A stretch of DNA of 64,000 nt from Paenibacillus sp. G2S3 (GCF_030123105.1 NZ_CP126095.1:2914001-2978000), one strand, 5' to 3'. Shown: positions 33,297 through 42,830, counted from the stretch's first letter. A program made the numbers and translations. Notes: generated by a model from the letters alone, not told the origin.

Positions 33297-34771
33297 ACAA
33301 CTTGCTAGTGCTGCCTCTGCTGATTCCGGCCTTTACGGCAGTTATACTGATTTTTCTAAAAGAACGAGTGGATCTGCAACGTATTATCAGTGCCGTCAGT
33401 GTGTTTTTAAATATCTTGGTTGCTGGAATCATTGTGTACCAGGTAAGTACAAAGGGCATCCAGACCCTATATATGGGTGGATGGCTTCCACCTTATGGCA
33501 TTGTGTTTGTTGCCGATATGTTTGCGGCCTTACTTGTGCTAGTCGGTGCTATTGTTGGTGCGGCATGTCTATTTTTTTCCTTCGCCAGCATTGGGGAAGA
33601 AAGAGAAAGGTTTTATTACTATCCGTTTTTCCATTTTCTATTAACTGGGGTATTTGGCTCCTTTCTCACCGGAGATTTGTTTAACTTGTTCGTCTGCTTT
33701 GAGGTCCTGTTAGTTGCCTCGTACGCTTTAATTGTACTTGGTGGCTCCAAAGGTCAACTGAGAGAGACGTTAAAATATGTATTAGTTAACGTGATTTCCT
33801 CTTCCTTGTTCGTAGCGACGCTTGCTTATTTATATGCCGCGACAGGAACGCTGAATATGGCACATCTATCTATGCGCGTGGCAGAGGCTGGACAAGGTGG
33901 TGTAATGAACGTCATTGCGGTCCTACTGCTGATCGTATTTTCGATAAAGGCAGGTTTGCTGCTCTTTTTCTGGCTTCCGGATTCATATAGCGCACCACCT
34001 GTGGCTGTTAGAGCACTGTTTGGGGCATTGTTAACGAAAGTGGGATTGTATGCAATTACGCGTACCTTTACATTGATTTTTATTCAAGAACCGGGACTCA
34101 CCCATTCACTGATTGCCTGGATGGCGGGAGCGACGATGATCCTTGGTGCAATCGGTGCACTGGCTTATAACGATTTGGGCCGAATATTTAACTATAATAT
34201 AATCATCAGCGTTGGATTTATCGCTTTTGGGATTTCTGTCGCGACTCAGGATTCGTTAAATGGTGTAGTGTTTTATTTAATGCATGACATGGTTGCCAAA
34301 GCATTATTATATTTCCTGGGCGGGATGATTATCTCAGCATCGGGCACTGACCGCTTAAAAGAAATGGGTGGTTTAATCCGACGCTATCCGTGGACCGGCT
34401 GGATGTTCTTCGTACTGACTTTGGCGTTGGTTGGTGTTCCGCCTCTTAGTGGTTTCGCTGGAAAAGTGATGATGGTACGTAGCGGATTTGGACAGAATCA
34501 TGTGGCTCTGGCACTAATTGCACTTGCATCAAGCTTCATAGTGTTATATTCCTTAATCAAGGTATTCCAGCAGGTATTCTGGGGTGGCGAGAAAAGGGAA
34601 GAACAAGTCAAACCGCTTCATTATAAAGCTATGATGGCACCGGCAGCTGTTCTGTTCGCGATTGTAATTCTGATGGGTGTAGGTGCTGAGACGGTAAACG
34701 GATATGTCAGCCAAGCCGGAGCCGTACTGGCCGATCCAGCACTATACATTAACGCTGTCATGAAGGAGTAG
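33293..34771 (+). CDS. mrpD: Mrp antiporter subunit D
   Basis: 492 residues with about 14 membrane helices, NuoN/NuoM-like. FLTGDLFNLFVCFEVLLVASYALI carries the functional Glu of the fifth helix, and KAGLLLFFWLPDSYSAPPVAVRAL the Lys of the next. Its ATG overlaps the mrpC stop by four bases. With subunit A it forms the proton- and Na+-moving core. Confidence 0.94.
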   Translation: MNNLLVLPLLIPAFTAVILIFLKERVDLQRIISAVSVFLNILVAGIIVYQVSTKGIQTLYMGGWLPPYGIVFVADMFAALLVLVGAIVGAACLFFSFASIGEERERFYYYPFFHFLLTGVFGSFLTGDLFNLFVCFEVLLVASYALIVLGGSKGQLRETLKYVLVNVISSSLFVATLAYLYAATGTLNMAHLSMRVAEAGQGGVMNVIAVLLLIVFSIKAGLLLFFWLPDSYSAPPVAVRALFGALLTKVGLYAITRTFTLIFIQEPGLTHSLIAWMAGATMILGAIGALAYNDLGRIFNYNIIISVGFIAFGISVATQDSLNGVVFYLMHDMVAKALLYFLGGMIISASGTDRLKEMGGLIRRYPWTGWMFFVLTLALVGVPPLSGFAGKVMMVRSGFGQNHVALALIALASSFIVLYSLIKVFQQVFWGGEKREEQVKPLHYKAMMAPAAVLFAIVILMGVGAETVNGYVSQAGAVLADPALYINAVMKE

Positions 34772-34776
34772 ATACT

Positions 34777-35250
34777 ATGGCTTTTCAACTATTATTGAAT
34801 TTCATGATAGCATTCCTGTGGATGTTTCTGCACAATGATTGGACTGGGCCACGTTTCGTCATTGGTTTCCTGCTCGGTATACTCATTCTGCTCGGAATGC
34901 GACGCTTTTGGCCCAGGTTATATCTTGGAAAAGTGTGGGCGATCATTAAGCTAATCCTGTTGCTGCTGCGGGAGCTGGTCGTTTCTAGTTATGTAGTGGT
35001 AAAAGCCGTTTTAAGACCGGAGCTTAATATACGTCCAGCTATCCTCAAATATACTACAGAGCTGAAATCGGATTGGGAAGTGGCAACGTTAATCACGATG
35101 CTCTGCCTCACTCCTGGATCGGTAGTGCTTGAAGTGTCGGATGATAATCGGACATTGTATATTCATGCTATGGATGTTGATGACCCTGCACAGTTCAGAG
35201 CAAATATACGTGATACCTTTGAGCGAGCGATACTGGAGGTGACCCGCTAA
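34777..35250 (+). CDS. mrpE: Mrp antiporter subunit E
   Basis: 157 residues. Two N-terminal helices are followed by a soluble domain with SYVVVKAVLRPELNIRPAI and TLITMLCLTPGSVVLEVSDD, both standard for MrpE/MnhE. It begins five bases after mrpD and overlaps mrpF by one base. Confidence 0.93.
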   Translation: MAFQLLLNFMIAFLWMFLHNDWTGPRFVIGFLLGILILLGMRRFWPRLYLGKVWAIIKLILLLLRELVVSSYVVVKAVLRPELNIRPAILKYTTELKSDWEVATLITMLCLTPGSVVLEVSDDNRTLYIHAMDVDDPAQFRANIRDTFERAILEVTR

Positions 35251-35543
35251 TGATTCATTTTATTCTTATGCTATCCATTACGATCATGGCTTTAGCTATA
35301 GGCGTATGTGCTTGGCGTTTGGTGAAAGGACCTTCTTTACCTGACCGAGTCGCTGCACTAGATACGATTGGAATTAATCTGCTAGCAATGGTGGCCGTGT
35401 TATCTGTCTTTCTACAAACGCAGGCTTTTATAGAAATTATTTTGTTGATTGGAATACTTTCCTTTATTGGAACGACAGCCTTTGCCAGATATATCGAAAA
35501 GGGAGTGGTGCTAGAAAATGGAAATGATCAAGACTACAGGTGA
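35250..35543 (+). CDS. mrpF: Mrp antiporter subunit F
   Basis: 97 residues, three helices, with the conserved RLVKGPSLPDRVAALDTIGIN and FIGTTAFARYIEKG. Overlaps mrpG by 26 bases in another frame. Confidence 0.93.
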   Translation: MIHFILMLSITIMALAIGVCAWRLVKGPSLPDRVAALDTIGINLLAMVAVLSVFLQTQAFIEIILLIGILSFIGTTAFARYIEKGVVLENGNDQDYR

Positions 35544-35922
35544 GTTGCTGTTTGCCTTGTTAATTCTTATAGGGGCATTGCTTAGCGCTGTAAGTGCTAT
35601 TGGTTTGATACGGCTACCTGATGTTTATCTAAGATCTCATGCTGCCGCTAAAAGTGCCACTCTTGGTGTTTTATGTGTCTTGGTTGGGGCATTTCTATAT
35701 TTTGCATTTTTTCAGGATCATATTAGTGCAAAGCTATTACTAGGGATTGTCTTCGTATTTATAACTGCACCTTTATCCGCCCACCTAACAGGTAGATCGG
35801 CGTATCGCTCCGGTGTTCCTCATTGGGATCGAAGAATTCAGGATGATTTAAAAGAGGTGCTGGAGAAAGAGCAAGTTATACCAGTAACCCCTGAACGAGA
35901 TGTACCTCAAGAACAAAGTTAG
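35518..35922 (+). CDS. mrpG: Mrp antiporter subunit G
   Basis: 134 residues, three helices, with IGLIRLPDVYLRSHAAAKSATLGV and the late PLSAHLTGRSAYR that mark MrpG/MnhG. The C-terminal 30 residues are a charged tail. It completes the operon (AB, C, D, E, F, G all present), so a functional Na+/H+ antiporter for alkaline pH and salt tolerance is expected. Confidence 0.93.
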   Translation: MEMIKTTGELLFALLILIGALLSAVSAIGLIRLPDVYLRSHAAAKSATLGVLCVLVGAFLYFAFFQDHISAKLLLGIVFVFITAPLSAHLTGRSAYRSGVPHWDRRIQDDLKEVLEKEQVIPVTPERDVPQEQS

Positions 35923-35967
35923 AACTGGGAATTAATTCTAATTTTCAATAACAGCAGCAAAAACTGT

Positions 35968-36003
35968 AACAAACCCGCGTCTACACGCGGGTTTGTTTTT
36001 TTT
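35968..36003 (+). terminator. Intrinsic terminator of the mrp operon and target of the intron
   Basis: AACAAACCCGCGT (35968-35980) and ACGCGGGTTTGTT (35985-35997) form a perfect 13-bp stem with a T8 tract. The group II intron begins within two bases of its end. Confidence 0.95.
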
Positions 36004-36569
36004 AGTGCGCCCAGCATGGGCGCTATCTATAGGGTTGAAGTCCCGAATGGCGAAGGCAGTAGTAGCCATTAGTCTAAGGCAAGGGTGTCCACCGTGAGGT
36101 GGAATCTGAAGGAAGCCGGCGGCAAATCTCCGGTCTGAGGAACACGAACTTCATATAAGGCTAGCGTACGTTGGGTGAGGTTGCTAAACAAACTAAAACC
36201 CTTACTGCCAAAGGTGTGCGAGAGTAAATGAAGCAGATAGATGGAGAGGAAGATAGCGTTCTTACCTGGGGAGATCTGTACGGAACGCGGAACAACTTCC
36301 GTAACCTTACCTGTGAAGGTAAGCTGAACGTACAGAAGTCAGCAGATGCCATAGTACGCCCCGTGGTGCAACACGGGCGGAAGGGCTGAACATGAAATAG
36401 GTATTTGTATATCCAGGCGTTCGAGATGAGTGATGAAAGCAGAAAAAAAAAATCCGTAAGGACCTAACTGAAGAAGGAAGCGGTGAATCCCGTGGGGGAC
36501 TTCAGCAGGGCTGAATTCATCTTTGGCACAAGAGGAAGATGCAAATCACGTAAAGAGAGGTAAAAAAAA

Positions 36570-37832
36570 ATGTTGGAGCAGTTGCTGTCACGGGAAAATC
36601 TTCTGCAAGCCTTAAAGCGTGTTGAAGCCAATAAAGGAAGCCATGGCGTAGATGGCATGTCCGTAAAATCCTTACGAAAACACATCGTACAAAACTGGCA
36701 AACCCTACGGCATGCGATAGAAGAAGGAACCTATGAACCGAGCCCCGTACGACGGGTCGAAATCCCGAAACCGAACGGCGGAGGTGTCCGGATGTTAGGG
36801 ATACCTACCGTGACAGACCGAATGCTTCAGCAAGCCATTTCGCAGGTGGTAACCCCATTGTTCGATCCACAGTTTTCCGAGCACAGTTATGGATTTCGTC
36901 CCAAAAGGCGGGGACATGATGCGGTGAGGAAAGCTAGAGAATTCATGAAAGAAGGATATCGATTCGTAGTCGACCTAGACTTGGAGAAATTCTTTGACCG
37001 CGTCCACCATGACCGTCTTATGTTGAAGATTGCGGAGAAAGTGAAGGACAAGAAGGTCCTCTTACTTATTCGTAAATATCTTCAATCGGGCGTGATGGAG
37101 AATGGATTAGTAAAGCCGACATTAGAAGGAACGCCGCAAGGGGGGCCCTTGAGTCCGTTATTAACTAATATTGTACTGGACGAACTGGATAAGGAACTGG
37201 AGAAACGTGGACACCGATTTGTGCGCTATGCGGACGACTGTAATATCTACGTGAAAACTCCGAGAGCAGGTGAACGAGTCAAAGCATCCGTCACTGGGTT
37301 CATTGAGGGAAAGCTAAAACTCAAGGTAAACCAAGGCAAGAGTGCGGTAGACCGCCCCTGGAAACGGAAGTTTCTGGGTTTTATTTTTAGTGTGGACCAA
37401 GTGCCAAAGGTGAGGATAGCACAGCAATCCTTGCAGAAAGCGAAGGTTAGAATTCGAGAGATAACCTCTCGAAAGAAGCCGATGAAGATGGAAGAGCAAA
37501 TCCAGAAACTAAACCAATATCTTATGGGATGGTGTGGGTACTTCTCGCTAGCGGATACACCAAGTAGCTTTCGAGACATGGATAAGTGGATACGAAGAAG
37601 GCTAAGAATGTGCCTATGGAAGCAATGGAAGAACCCGAGAACCAAAGTCAAAAGACTAATATCCTTAGGCGTACGCAAGGATAAAGCGGATGAGTGGGGA
37701 AATACCCGAAAAGGGTACTGGCGAATTGCAGGGAGTCCAATTTTGTCACGAGCATTGAATAACCGATACTGGGAAACCAATGGACTTAAGAGCTTAATGG
37801 ACAGATACAACTTACTACGGAATATTTCATGA
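36570..37832 (+). CDS. ltrA: Group II intron reverse transcriptase/maturase
   Basis: 420 residues. RT motifs are all present: GVDGM, RMLGIPTVTDRMLQQAI, YGFRPKRRGHDAV, VVDLDLEKFFDRVHHDRLM, GTPQGGPLSPLL, and the active site YADD at 220-223. The maturase (X) region follows, ending near residue 410 with NTRKGYWRIAGSPILSRALNN. There is no HNH endonuclease domain, as expected for class C introns. AGAGAGG precedes the ATG. The protein helps splicing and carries out target-primed insertion. Confidence 0.95.
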   Translation: MLEQLLSRENLLQALKRVEANKGSHGVDGMSVKSLRKHIVQNWQTLRHAIEEGTYEPSPVRRVEIPKPNGGGVRMLGIPTVTDRMLQQAISQVVTPLFDPQFSEHSYGFRPKRRGHDAVRKAREFMKEGYRFVVDLDLEKFFDRVHHDRLMLKIAEKVKDKKVLLLIRKYLQSGVMENGLVKPTLEGTPQGGPLSPLLTNIVLDELDKELEKRGHRFVRYADDCNIYVKTPRAGERVKASVTGFIEGKLKLKVNQGKSAVDRPWKRKFLGFIFSVDQVPKVRIAQQSLQKAKVRIREITSRKKPMKMEEQIQKLNQYLMGWCGYFSLADTPSSFRDMDKWIRRRLRMCLWKQWKNPRTKVKRLISLGVRKDKADEWGNTRKGYWRIAGSPILSRALNNRYWETNGLKSLMDRYNLLRNIS

Positions 37833-37868
37833 ACCGCCGTATACCGAACGGTACGTACGGTGGTGTGA
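37831..37868 (+). ncRNA. Domain V of the group II intron
   Basis: GAACCGCCGTATACC, a GAAC tetraloop-like turn, and GGTACGTACGGTGGTGTG form the catalytic hairpin. It contains the CGC form of the triad, which is typical of class C introns. It starts one base inside the reverse transcriptase stop codon. Confidence 0.85.
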
Positions 37869-37931
37869 GAGGTCGGGGGCTCACCGCCCCCTCCTACTCG
37901 ATTTCATGGAGTTTTATTTTTTGTTAACATC

Positions 37932-38309
37932 TCAACGAACCAATATTTTACCTTCTCCAGCGAGCCTGCGTAGCACCCTTGGAAGACACTCAATGTCTGC
38001 TTCAGGAATGTCTAATTGAATACCGTAATGGAAACAGTCCTGCTGTTCTCTATTCCATTTCAGGGTTCCTTCTAAGTAAATAGATTCATCCGTAAGATTC
38101 ATTTCCATACCAATCCGTACTAGGTTATTTTCTGGATTAATGTTGAGGGGTAACGATAAGTGGCAGCCTGTTCGACTGATGTTGAACAACACAGCTCTTA
38201 CAGGCTTAGAAGGCACCTGGATTCCGTTAATGCTAAGAATATGAAGATCAAGGGTTACAGGCTCTTTAAGGGTGTATCGAAAAGGTTCAGTTCTGCGATT
38301 AGTGTTCAT
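37932..38309 (-). CDS. PilZ domain protein
   Basis: 125 residues from ATG 38309, which has GGAGGAG upstream; an ATG at 38321 would include that site. The c-di-GMP binding elements are recognisable: TNRRTEPFRY near the N-terminus (RRxxxR-like) and NISRTGCHLSLP (D/NxSxxG) near residue 45, then a beta-barrel. It is a standalone PilZ protein; output partner unknown. The intron lies between its stop and the mrp terminator. Confidence 0.8.
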   Translation of the reverse strand: MNTNRRTEPFRYTLKEPVTLDLHILSINGIQVPSKPVRAVLFNISRTGCHLSLPLNINPENNLVRIGMEMNLTDESIYLEGTLKWNREQQDCFHYGIQLDIPEADIECLPRVLRRLAGEGKILVR

Positions 38310-38427
38310 ATGCTCCTCCATACTTTTCCATCTACTATAAATTATCGACAGGAAAAGAGGATTAGTTAAGAGTTATTTAACATAATAACTCTTCAAAGTT
38401 ATTAAGCTGCATAACTGGTTTTTGATT

Positions 38428-39009
38428 TTATCGCAACAATGTAAGTATTTCTTTTACAGAATTATCTACAAAGGATCTTTCAGGACGAGATTTCATGAAC
38501 ACGGTAAGTCCAATTAATGATATGACTAGTGTCTGCGCTAAACTTTTTGCGTTAATAGCGGGATCAAGCTCACCTGAGCGCAAACCTCGATCAATCGTTT
38601 CTTGAAAGATTACGGAGAGATACATCTGATGTTCTCTAGTTAGGATCTCAAATTTCTCATCGTGGGGTGAAAGCTCAACCATCGAATTGATGCAAAAGCA
38701 TCCCCAGTTAGGATGTTGTCCATATTCTTTTACAACCATATTTTCGAAAAAGGCACGGAAAGCCTCTTTAACAGAAGAACTGTTTTGGAGCTTGTTACGA
38801 ACATTGGCAGCATGAGAACTCGTATATTTCCGCAACGCAGCTTCAAATAGACCTTTTTTGTCTCCGAAGGTTGAGTAGATGCTAGGCCGCTGAATACCCA
38901 TTCTTGATGTCAGGTCGCTTAAAGAGGTAGCCTCGAACCCTTTTTCCCAAAATACTTGCATTGCTGCATCCAATGCTTTTTCCTCATCAAACTCGCGTGG
39001 TCGAGCCAT
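38428..39009 (-). CDS. TetR family transcriptional regulator
   Basis: 193 residues. The N-terminal helix-turn-helix spans residues 9-55 (ALDAAMQVFWEKGFEATSLSDLTSRMGIQRPSIYSTFGDKKGLF). The C-terminal domain has the TetR_C_16-like NWGCFCINSMVELSPHDE segment with a CxC pair, as in electrophile-sensing relatives. It is divergent from an MFS pump, with two matching operators between them, so it most likely represses that pump and itself. Confidence 0.92.
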   Translation of the reverse strand: MARPREFDEEKALDAAMQVFWEKGFEATSLSDLTSRMGIQRPSIYSTFGDKKGLFEAALRKYTSSHAANVRNKLQNSSSVKEAFRAFFENMVVKEYGQHPNWGCFCINSMVELSPHDEKFEILTREHQMYLSVIFQETIDRGLRSGELDPAINAKSLAQTLVISLIGLTVFMKSRPERSFVDNSVKEILTLLR

Positions 39010-39027
39010 AGTAATTCCCTCTTTTCG

Positions 39028-39194
39028 TATCGAACGGTATGATACTATTTTATTGTGTACAGATTATTATGTCAAATACGAAAGGGATCTCTAAGTAGTT
39101 AGTTTCTACTTAAGCTTGTCCTATAAAGTAATCTGTTGACAGTTATCTTTTTTTGGAGTTATATTTGTCAAACATAATTAAGTACCGATTGGTA
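39028..39194. promoter_or_regulatory. TetR operators and MFS promoter
   Basis: TACCGATTGGTA is a near-perfect dyad at 39183-39194, and TATCGAACGGTA (39028-39039) is a related site just upstream of the tetR start. The MFS promoter TTGACA (39136-39141)/TTATAT (39159-39164) with 17-base spacing lies between them. The downstream operator falls about 12 bases after the expected transcript start. Confidence 0.75.
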
Positions 39195-39240
39195 TGTAAT
39201 TTATGAATTTGATAAAAGTTAATCTTAGGGGGCGTTATCT

Positions 39241-40500
39241 TTGGGGGAATCTGTTAAGGAATCGAAAGCTATTATAGCGGATCAAACAGACAAAAAAGCT
39301 GAAAAGGTACAAGGAGGGGTTAGAGCATCGGAATCCGTGCCCATATCATTAATTTCTCGTAATGTGGCACTCTTATTTTCCATCGCCTGCGGAATAGTAG
39401 TGGCTAACATATATTATGCGCAACCTTTGCTGGACGCTATTTCGAACGAGTTTGGTATTTCTCATTCATTCGTCGGAGTTGTTATTACAATCACTCAAAT
39501 TTTTTATGCACTTGGACTGTTATTGCTAGTGCCTTTGGGCGATTTATTAAATCGACGTTGGCTGATTGCAGGACAGATGCTGCTATCCGTATTGGCCTTG
39601 ATTGTTGTTGGTACTGCCACCAGCAGTATGGTGTTATTCATAGGAATAGCAGTGGTTGGGTTTCTTGCTGTAGTGACACAGACGCTCGTTGCGTTCGCGG
39701 CAACTTTAGCTGCTCCAGTCGAACGTGGACGTGTCGTTGGTGTTGTGACAAGTGGAATCGTAATTGGTATTCTACTGGCACGAACATTCGCTGGCTTATT
39801 AATGGATTTAGCAGGCTGGCGTTCTGTCTACCTTGTTTCTGCGGTATTAACACTAATCATGGCATGTGTATTGTTTCGGGTGCTGCCACATTATGAGCAC
39901 AAAAGAGAGTCATTATCTTACCTACAGTTGATTCGTTCAATGTTCACATTGTTTGCTCAGGAACGAACCCTTAGAATCCGCGCTGCATTAGCCATGATGA
40001 TTTTTACTGCTTTCAGTATATTATGGACTTCTCTGGTATTACCGCTCAGCGCCCCACCGTTTTCTCTTTCACATACTGCGATTGGAGCATTTGGTCTCGC
40101 AGGTGTTGCAGGGGCGCTAGCGGCAGCGCGAGCAGGTCGCCTCGCCGATCGAGGTTTAGGACAGAAGACCACCGGAGTGGCCTTGATTCTTTTGCTCATA
40201 TCATGGTTGCCAATAAGTTATGTTCAAAATTCGCTTCTTGCATTAATCGTTGGTATTATCCTTCTTGATCTTGCAGTGCAAGCCGTACATGTCACCAATC
40301 AGAGCATGATCCTTACTTTGCGACCAGAGGCACGTAGTAGGCTTACTGCCGGTTACATGATTTTCTATTCCATTGGCAGCGCCACTGGGTCGATCGCATC
40401 TACCAGCATCTATGCTTACTTCGGCTGGAACGGAGTGAGTTTGTTAGGTGCAATAGTAAGTGCTCTGGCTCTTCTTTTTTGGTCATTAACAAAGGAGTAA
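39241..40500 (+). CDS. MFS efflux transporter, DHA1-like
   Basis: 419 residues with about 12 membrane helices after a 40-residue charged N-terminus. GIVVANIYYAQPLLDAISNEFG and LLLVPLGDLLNRRWLI (the helix 2-3 loop motif A) are visible, and ALAAARAGRLADRG repeats motif A in the second half. The TTG start has TTAGGGGGC upstream. It is paired with the TetR gene, suggesting drug or electrophile export. The actual substrate is unknown. Confidence 0.9.
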   Translation: MGESVKESKAIIADQTDKKAEKVQGGVRASESVPISLISRNVALLFSIACGIVVANIYYAQPLLDAISNEFGISHSFVGVVITITQIFYALGLLLLVPLGDLLNRRWLIAGQMLLSVLALIVVGTATSSMVLFIGIAVVGFLAVVTQTLVAFAATLAAPVERGRVVGVVTSGIVIGILLARTFAGLLMDLAGWRSVYLVSAVLTLIMACVLFRVLPHYEHKRESLSYLQLIRSMFTLFAQERTLRIRAALAMMIFTAFSILWTSLVLPLSAPPFSLSHTAIGAFGLAGVAGALAAARAGRLADRGLGQKTTGVALILLLISWLPISYVQNSLLALIVGIILLDLAVQAVHVTNQSMILTLRPEARSRLTAGYMIFYSIGSATGSIASTSIYAYFGWNGVSLLGAIVSALALLFWSLTKE

Positions 40501-40578
40501 CCCGAAGGGATGAGATATTCGTACGAAAAAATTATAGCGCTGATCTCGTATAATTAGATGCAATTTCTAAGTCTTAAC

Positions 40579-40624
40579 GCTCCTGCCAGGGTTATAGTGT
40601 TTCATCTCACCTGGCCGTGGGAGC
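40579..40624. other. Long GC-rich hairpin between converging genes
   Basis: GCTCCTGCCAGG (40579-40590) pairs with CCTGGC-GTGGGAGC (40610-40624) around a 19-base loop. It has no T-tract on either strand, so it is only a possible terminator for the two converging genes. Confidence 0.5.
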
Positions 40625-40666
40625 AATTCGAAAAGGTTAATTCCACATGAAGAATAAACAAAAAGC

Positions 40667-42232
40667 TCAATTAGAAACTACATCTGTTGTTGAATTAGGG
40701 AGGGGGTCTTCTGGTGAAATGAATTCGTGAATGATTTGACGGAAGTAATCGTGATTATCGTAGCTATTGTACATACGCCAGGCCATTGTTTCTGAATTCC
40801 CAAAAAATAACCGCTCAAATTGGGTTTGGCGGCCACCGAATGCACCCGCTCCTAGTTCCCATGCGACCCGGAATAAGGCATTTCGGTACCGAGCATCCGA
40901 GACATTACCCTTCAAATACTGATGGAGGTATGAACCGGCACTTGAACTGAAGTCCGATTCAGAGGTGATCATGATAAGCCCGCTTGAACTGAGATTTTGA
41001 ACCATTTCAACCATCTTCGGATAAAACTCTGAAAAGTGAATGGTTGAAGCTAGAAGGGGGCCTTTATCGGGAACAAGAAATCCAAATTTATCATGGGATG
41101 CCCCTAATTCAGAAGCCAGTCTTAACGCCCTGAATGTTTCTAGAAACGTTAGTATTCTTGAAATAGGCAGAATAGTGAAGGGCTCAAGGACGACATTTTG
41201 TTCTTCCGCTAAAGACTCTAGTACACCAAGAAAGAACTCAGTCTTTGCAATATAGCGGGTGATGATTTGGTGACCAATATGGGTATGAAAGTGACTCTCA
41301 CCGAACAATCGGGCACAGTAGATCTCATCTCCGTAATAAAATATACGATCATGAGGGATGAGTACGCGGTCAAATATAACAAGCGTATCCATTTCCTCAT
41401 ATCTAGAACTTAAGGGATGATCGTAAGATGATGGGTCGGAGTAACTTTCACGGCAAAAAAAAGTCATCCCAGGCAGATCATTAGGCACTGCAAAGGCAAA
41501 TGCGAAGGGATTATCATCATCTACAAGGGATGGTGAAGGAGTAGGAAATACTAGCATTTCATCGCATGTAGCCCCTTGTGTTGCCATCATAAAAGCACCG
41601 GTTACAATCATCCCTTCGTCCTTGATTTCTACAACTTTAGCAGCGATAGAATCCTCTGTAGCATCAACCTGACCGGATATTTTACTTGCTTGAGGCTGGA
41701 TGAATGCATGGGATAAAGTAATGTCATGATCTCGGCAGTAGGCATAGTATTTCCTGAGGTTCTCAGCATATTTAGGATGAAGGTCCTCAAGGATATCGGC
41801 AGCAGTAAACAGAGACATGATCGCCGTATTCATATAATCTGGGGAGCGTCCTAAAAAACCGTGATGTCTGTTTGACCAAAGTTCAATCATTTTTCTTCGA
41901 CGTTCTAAATCTTCAACACTTTTGGGTGGGAGAAAAGATAGACCAACAAGCTCTCCAGTATCAGGCGAAGGGTAGGTCATCTGCGCTAAATAACGTTCAT
42001 CACACTGCATGCTGTACATTTCGGCTTGTGTTTGTATGAGGCCTTGAAATGCAGGATGCTTGGATAAGGGGCCTTCGATACGCGTTCCTTTGTACCAGAT
42101 ATTGATATTTTGCCGGTCGATTCGTTCGATGTATTGATCACCTGTTTTAATAGGCACACGTTCCACCTCTTTGGAAAGCTGTATTATTGTTTTTAATGTA
42201 CGTAATGATATTTCTTCTTGTACATTGTCCAT
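40667..42232 (-). CDS. HpaB/PvcC-type FADH2-dependent monooxygenase
   Basis: About 521 residues of the 4-hydroxyphenylacetate 3-hydroxylase large-component family, with an acyl-CoA dehydrogenase-like fold. Landmarks are HPAFQGLIQTQAEMY, the AAKVVEIKDEGMIVTGAFMMAT strand, and YLKGNVSDARYRNALFRVAWELGAGAFGGRQ near the end. No reductase partner (HpaC) is adjacent. Likely hydroxylates a phenolic or isonitrile compound with reduced flavin supplied elsewhere. ATG 42232 and ATG 42241 are both possible starts. Monocistronic. Confidence 0.85.
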   Translation of the reverse strand: MDNVQEEISLRTLKTIIQLSKEVERVPIKTGDQYIERIDRQNINIWYKGTRIEGPLSKHPAFQGLIQTQAEMYSMQCDERYLAQMTYPSPDTGELVGLSFLPPKSVEDLERRRKMIELWSNRHHGFLGRSPDYMNTAIMSLFTAADILEDLHPKYAENLRKYYAYCRDHDITLSHAFIQPQASKISGQVDATEDSIAAKVVEIKDEGMIVTGAFMMATQGATCDEMLVFPTPSPSLVDDDNPFAFAFAVPNDLPGMTFFCRESYSDPSSYDHPLSSRYEEMDTLVIFDRVLIPHDRIFYYGDEIYCARLFGESHFHTHIGHQIITRYIAKTEFFLGVLESLAEEQNVVLEPFTILPISRILTFLETFRALRLASELGASHDKFGFLVPDKGPLLASTIHFSEFYPKMVEMVQNLSSSGLIMITSESDFSSSAGSYLHQYLKGNVSDARYRNALFRVAWELGAGAFGGRQTQFERLFFGNSETMAWRMYNSYDNHDYFRQIIHEFISPEDPLPNSTTDVVSN

Positions 42233-42363
42233 ACACCTCATCTGCGTTCATTGTTAATAGTGGTTCGTATTGTTACGTTCACACGGCTTACATTCAATTG
42301 AACTTGGATCAAGTGAATCGCAGCTGCCCGAATGGGAAGTGTTCCTCTTGTGACTTTTTAAGG

Positions 42364-42415
42364 TTGACATAAACGAGACTTACTTGTATATTTTTGGCAT
42401 TGGATTACAAATGTA
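42364..42415 (+). promoter_or_regulatory. Promoter and operator of the second BlaI/M56 operon
   Basis: TTGACA (42364-42369) and TATATT (42387-42392) are exactly 17 bases apart. TACAAATGTA (42406-42415) is a perfect dyad of the TACA/TGTA type bound by BlaI/MecI proteins, placed just past the transcript start. Confidence 0.8.
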
Positions 42416-42447
42416 GTCATACGGTGGATAGAAAGGCGGATAGGATT

Positions 42448-42825
42448 ATGTCTACGGAAATTCCAAAAATCTCGGATGCCGAGTGGGAAGTAATGAAGGT
42501 GCTGTGGACTGGAGCTCCGCGCACGGCAGGAGAGATTGTTGAAGCTCTGGAGGGCAGCCGGGATTGGAACCCTAAGACGGTACGGACGCTGATTAAGCGC
42601 CTGACAGAGAAAGGGGCCGTCGGTTACAACCAGACAGGAAGGGTGTATACGTATTACCCACTGGTGCGGGAAGAGGAATGCGTCCAAACAGAGACACAAT
42701 CTTTTCTTAAGCGGATCTACGGTGGAACGCTACGCCCGATGCTGGTCAACTTTTTACAGGATGAGAAGTTGTCCCGAGAAGATATTGAAGAATTGAAGAG
42801 AATTTTGGATGAGCGAAAGGACTGA
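42448..42825 (+). CDS. BlaI/MecI/CopY family repressor (second copy)
   Basis: 125 residues from ATG 42448 (AAGGCGGATAGGA upstream). The helix-turn-helix is classical: ISDAEWEVMKVLWTGAPRTAGEIVEAL, then WNPKTVRTLIKRLTEKGAV. It is closer to true BlaI/MecI than the copy at 19822. Its partner M56 gene starts six bases after the stop. Cleavage by that partner would lift repression at the TACAAATGTA site. Confidence 0.94.
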   Translation: MSTEIPKISDAEWEVMKVLWTGAPRTAGEIVEALEGSRDWNPKTVRTLIKRLTEKGAVGYNQTGRVYTYYPLVREEECVQTETQSFLKRIYGGTLRPMLVNFLQDEKLSREDIEELKRILDERKD

Positions 42826-42830
42826 GCCGC

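Larger units (their letters stand above)
36005..37902 (+). mobile_element. Group II intron, class C-like, with its own reverse transcriptase
   Basis: The 5' end GTGCGCCC (36005) follows the terminator T-tract directly, the usual target choice of bacterial class C introns. Positions 36005-36569 hold no gene but are the RNA domains I-IV part, with many short stems such as GCCGGCGGCAAATCTCCGG-type pairs. The reverse transcriptase lies in domain IV (36570-37832). Domain V is at 37831-37868, and a domain VI-like GGGGG/CCCCC stem follows. The 3' end is placed at CTACTCGAT near 37902. It appears intact. Exact ends are inferred from consensus. Confidence 0.9.

Noticed and set aside
36005..36569. Separate riboswitch or small RNA upstream of the reverse transcriptase
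   Set aside because: The structured sequence is fully explained as domains I-IV of the group II intron.
37247..37810. 187-codon minus-strand frame in the intron
   Set aside because: Antisense to the reverse transcriptase, whose motifs are all intact.
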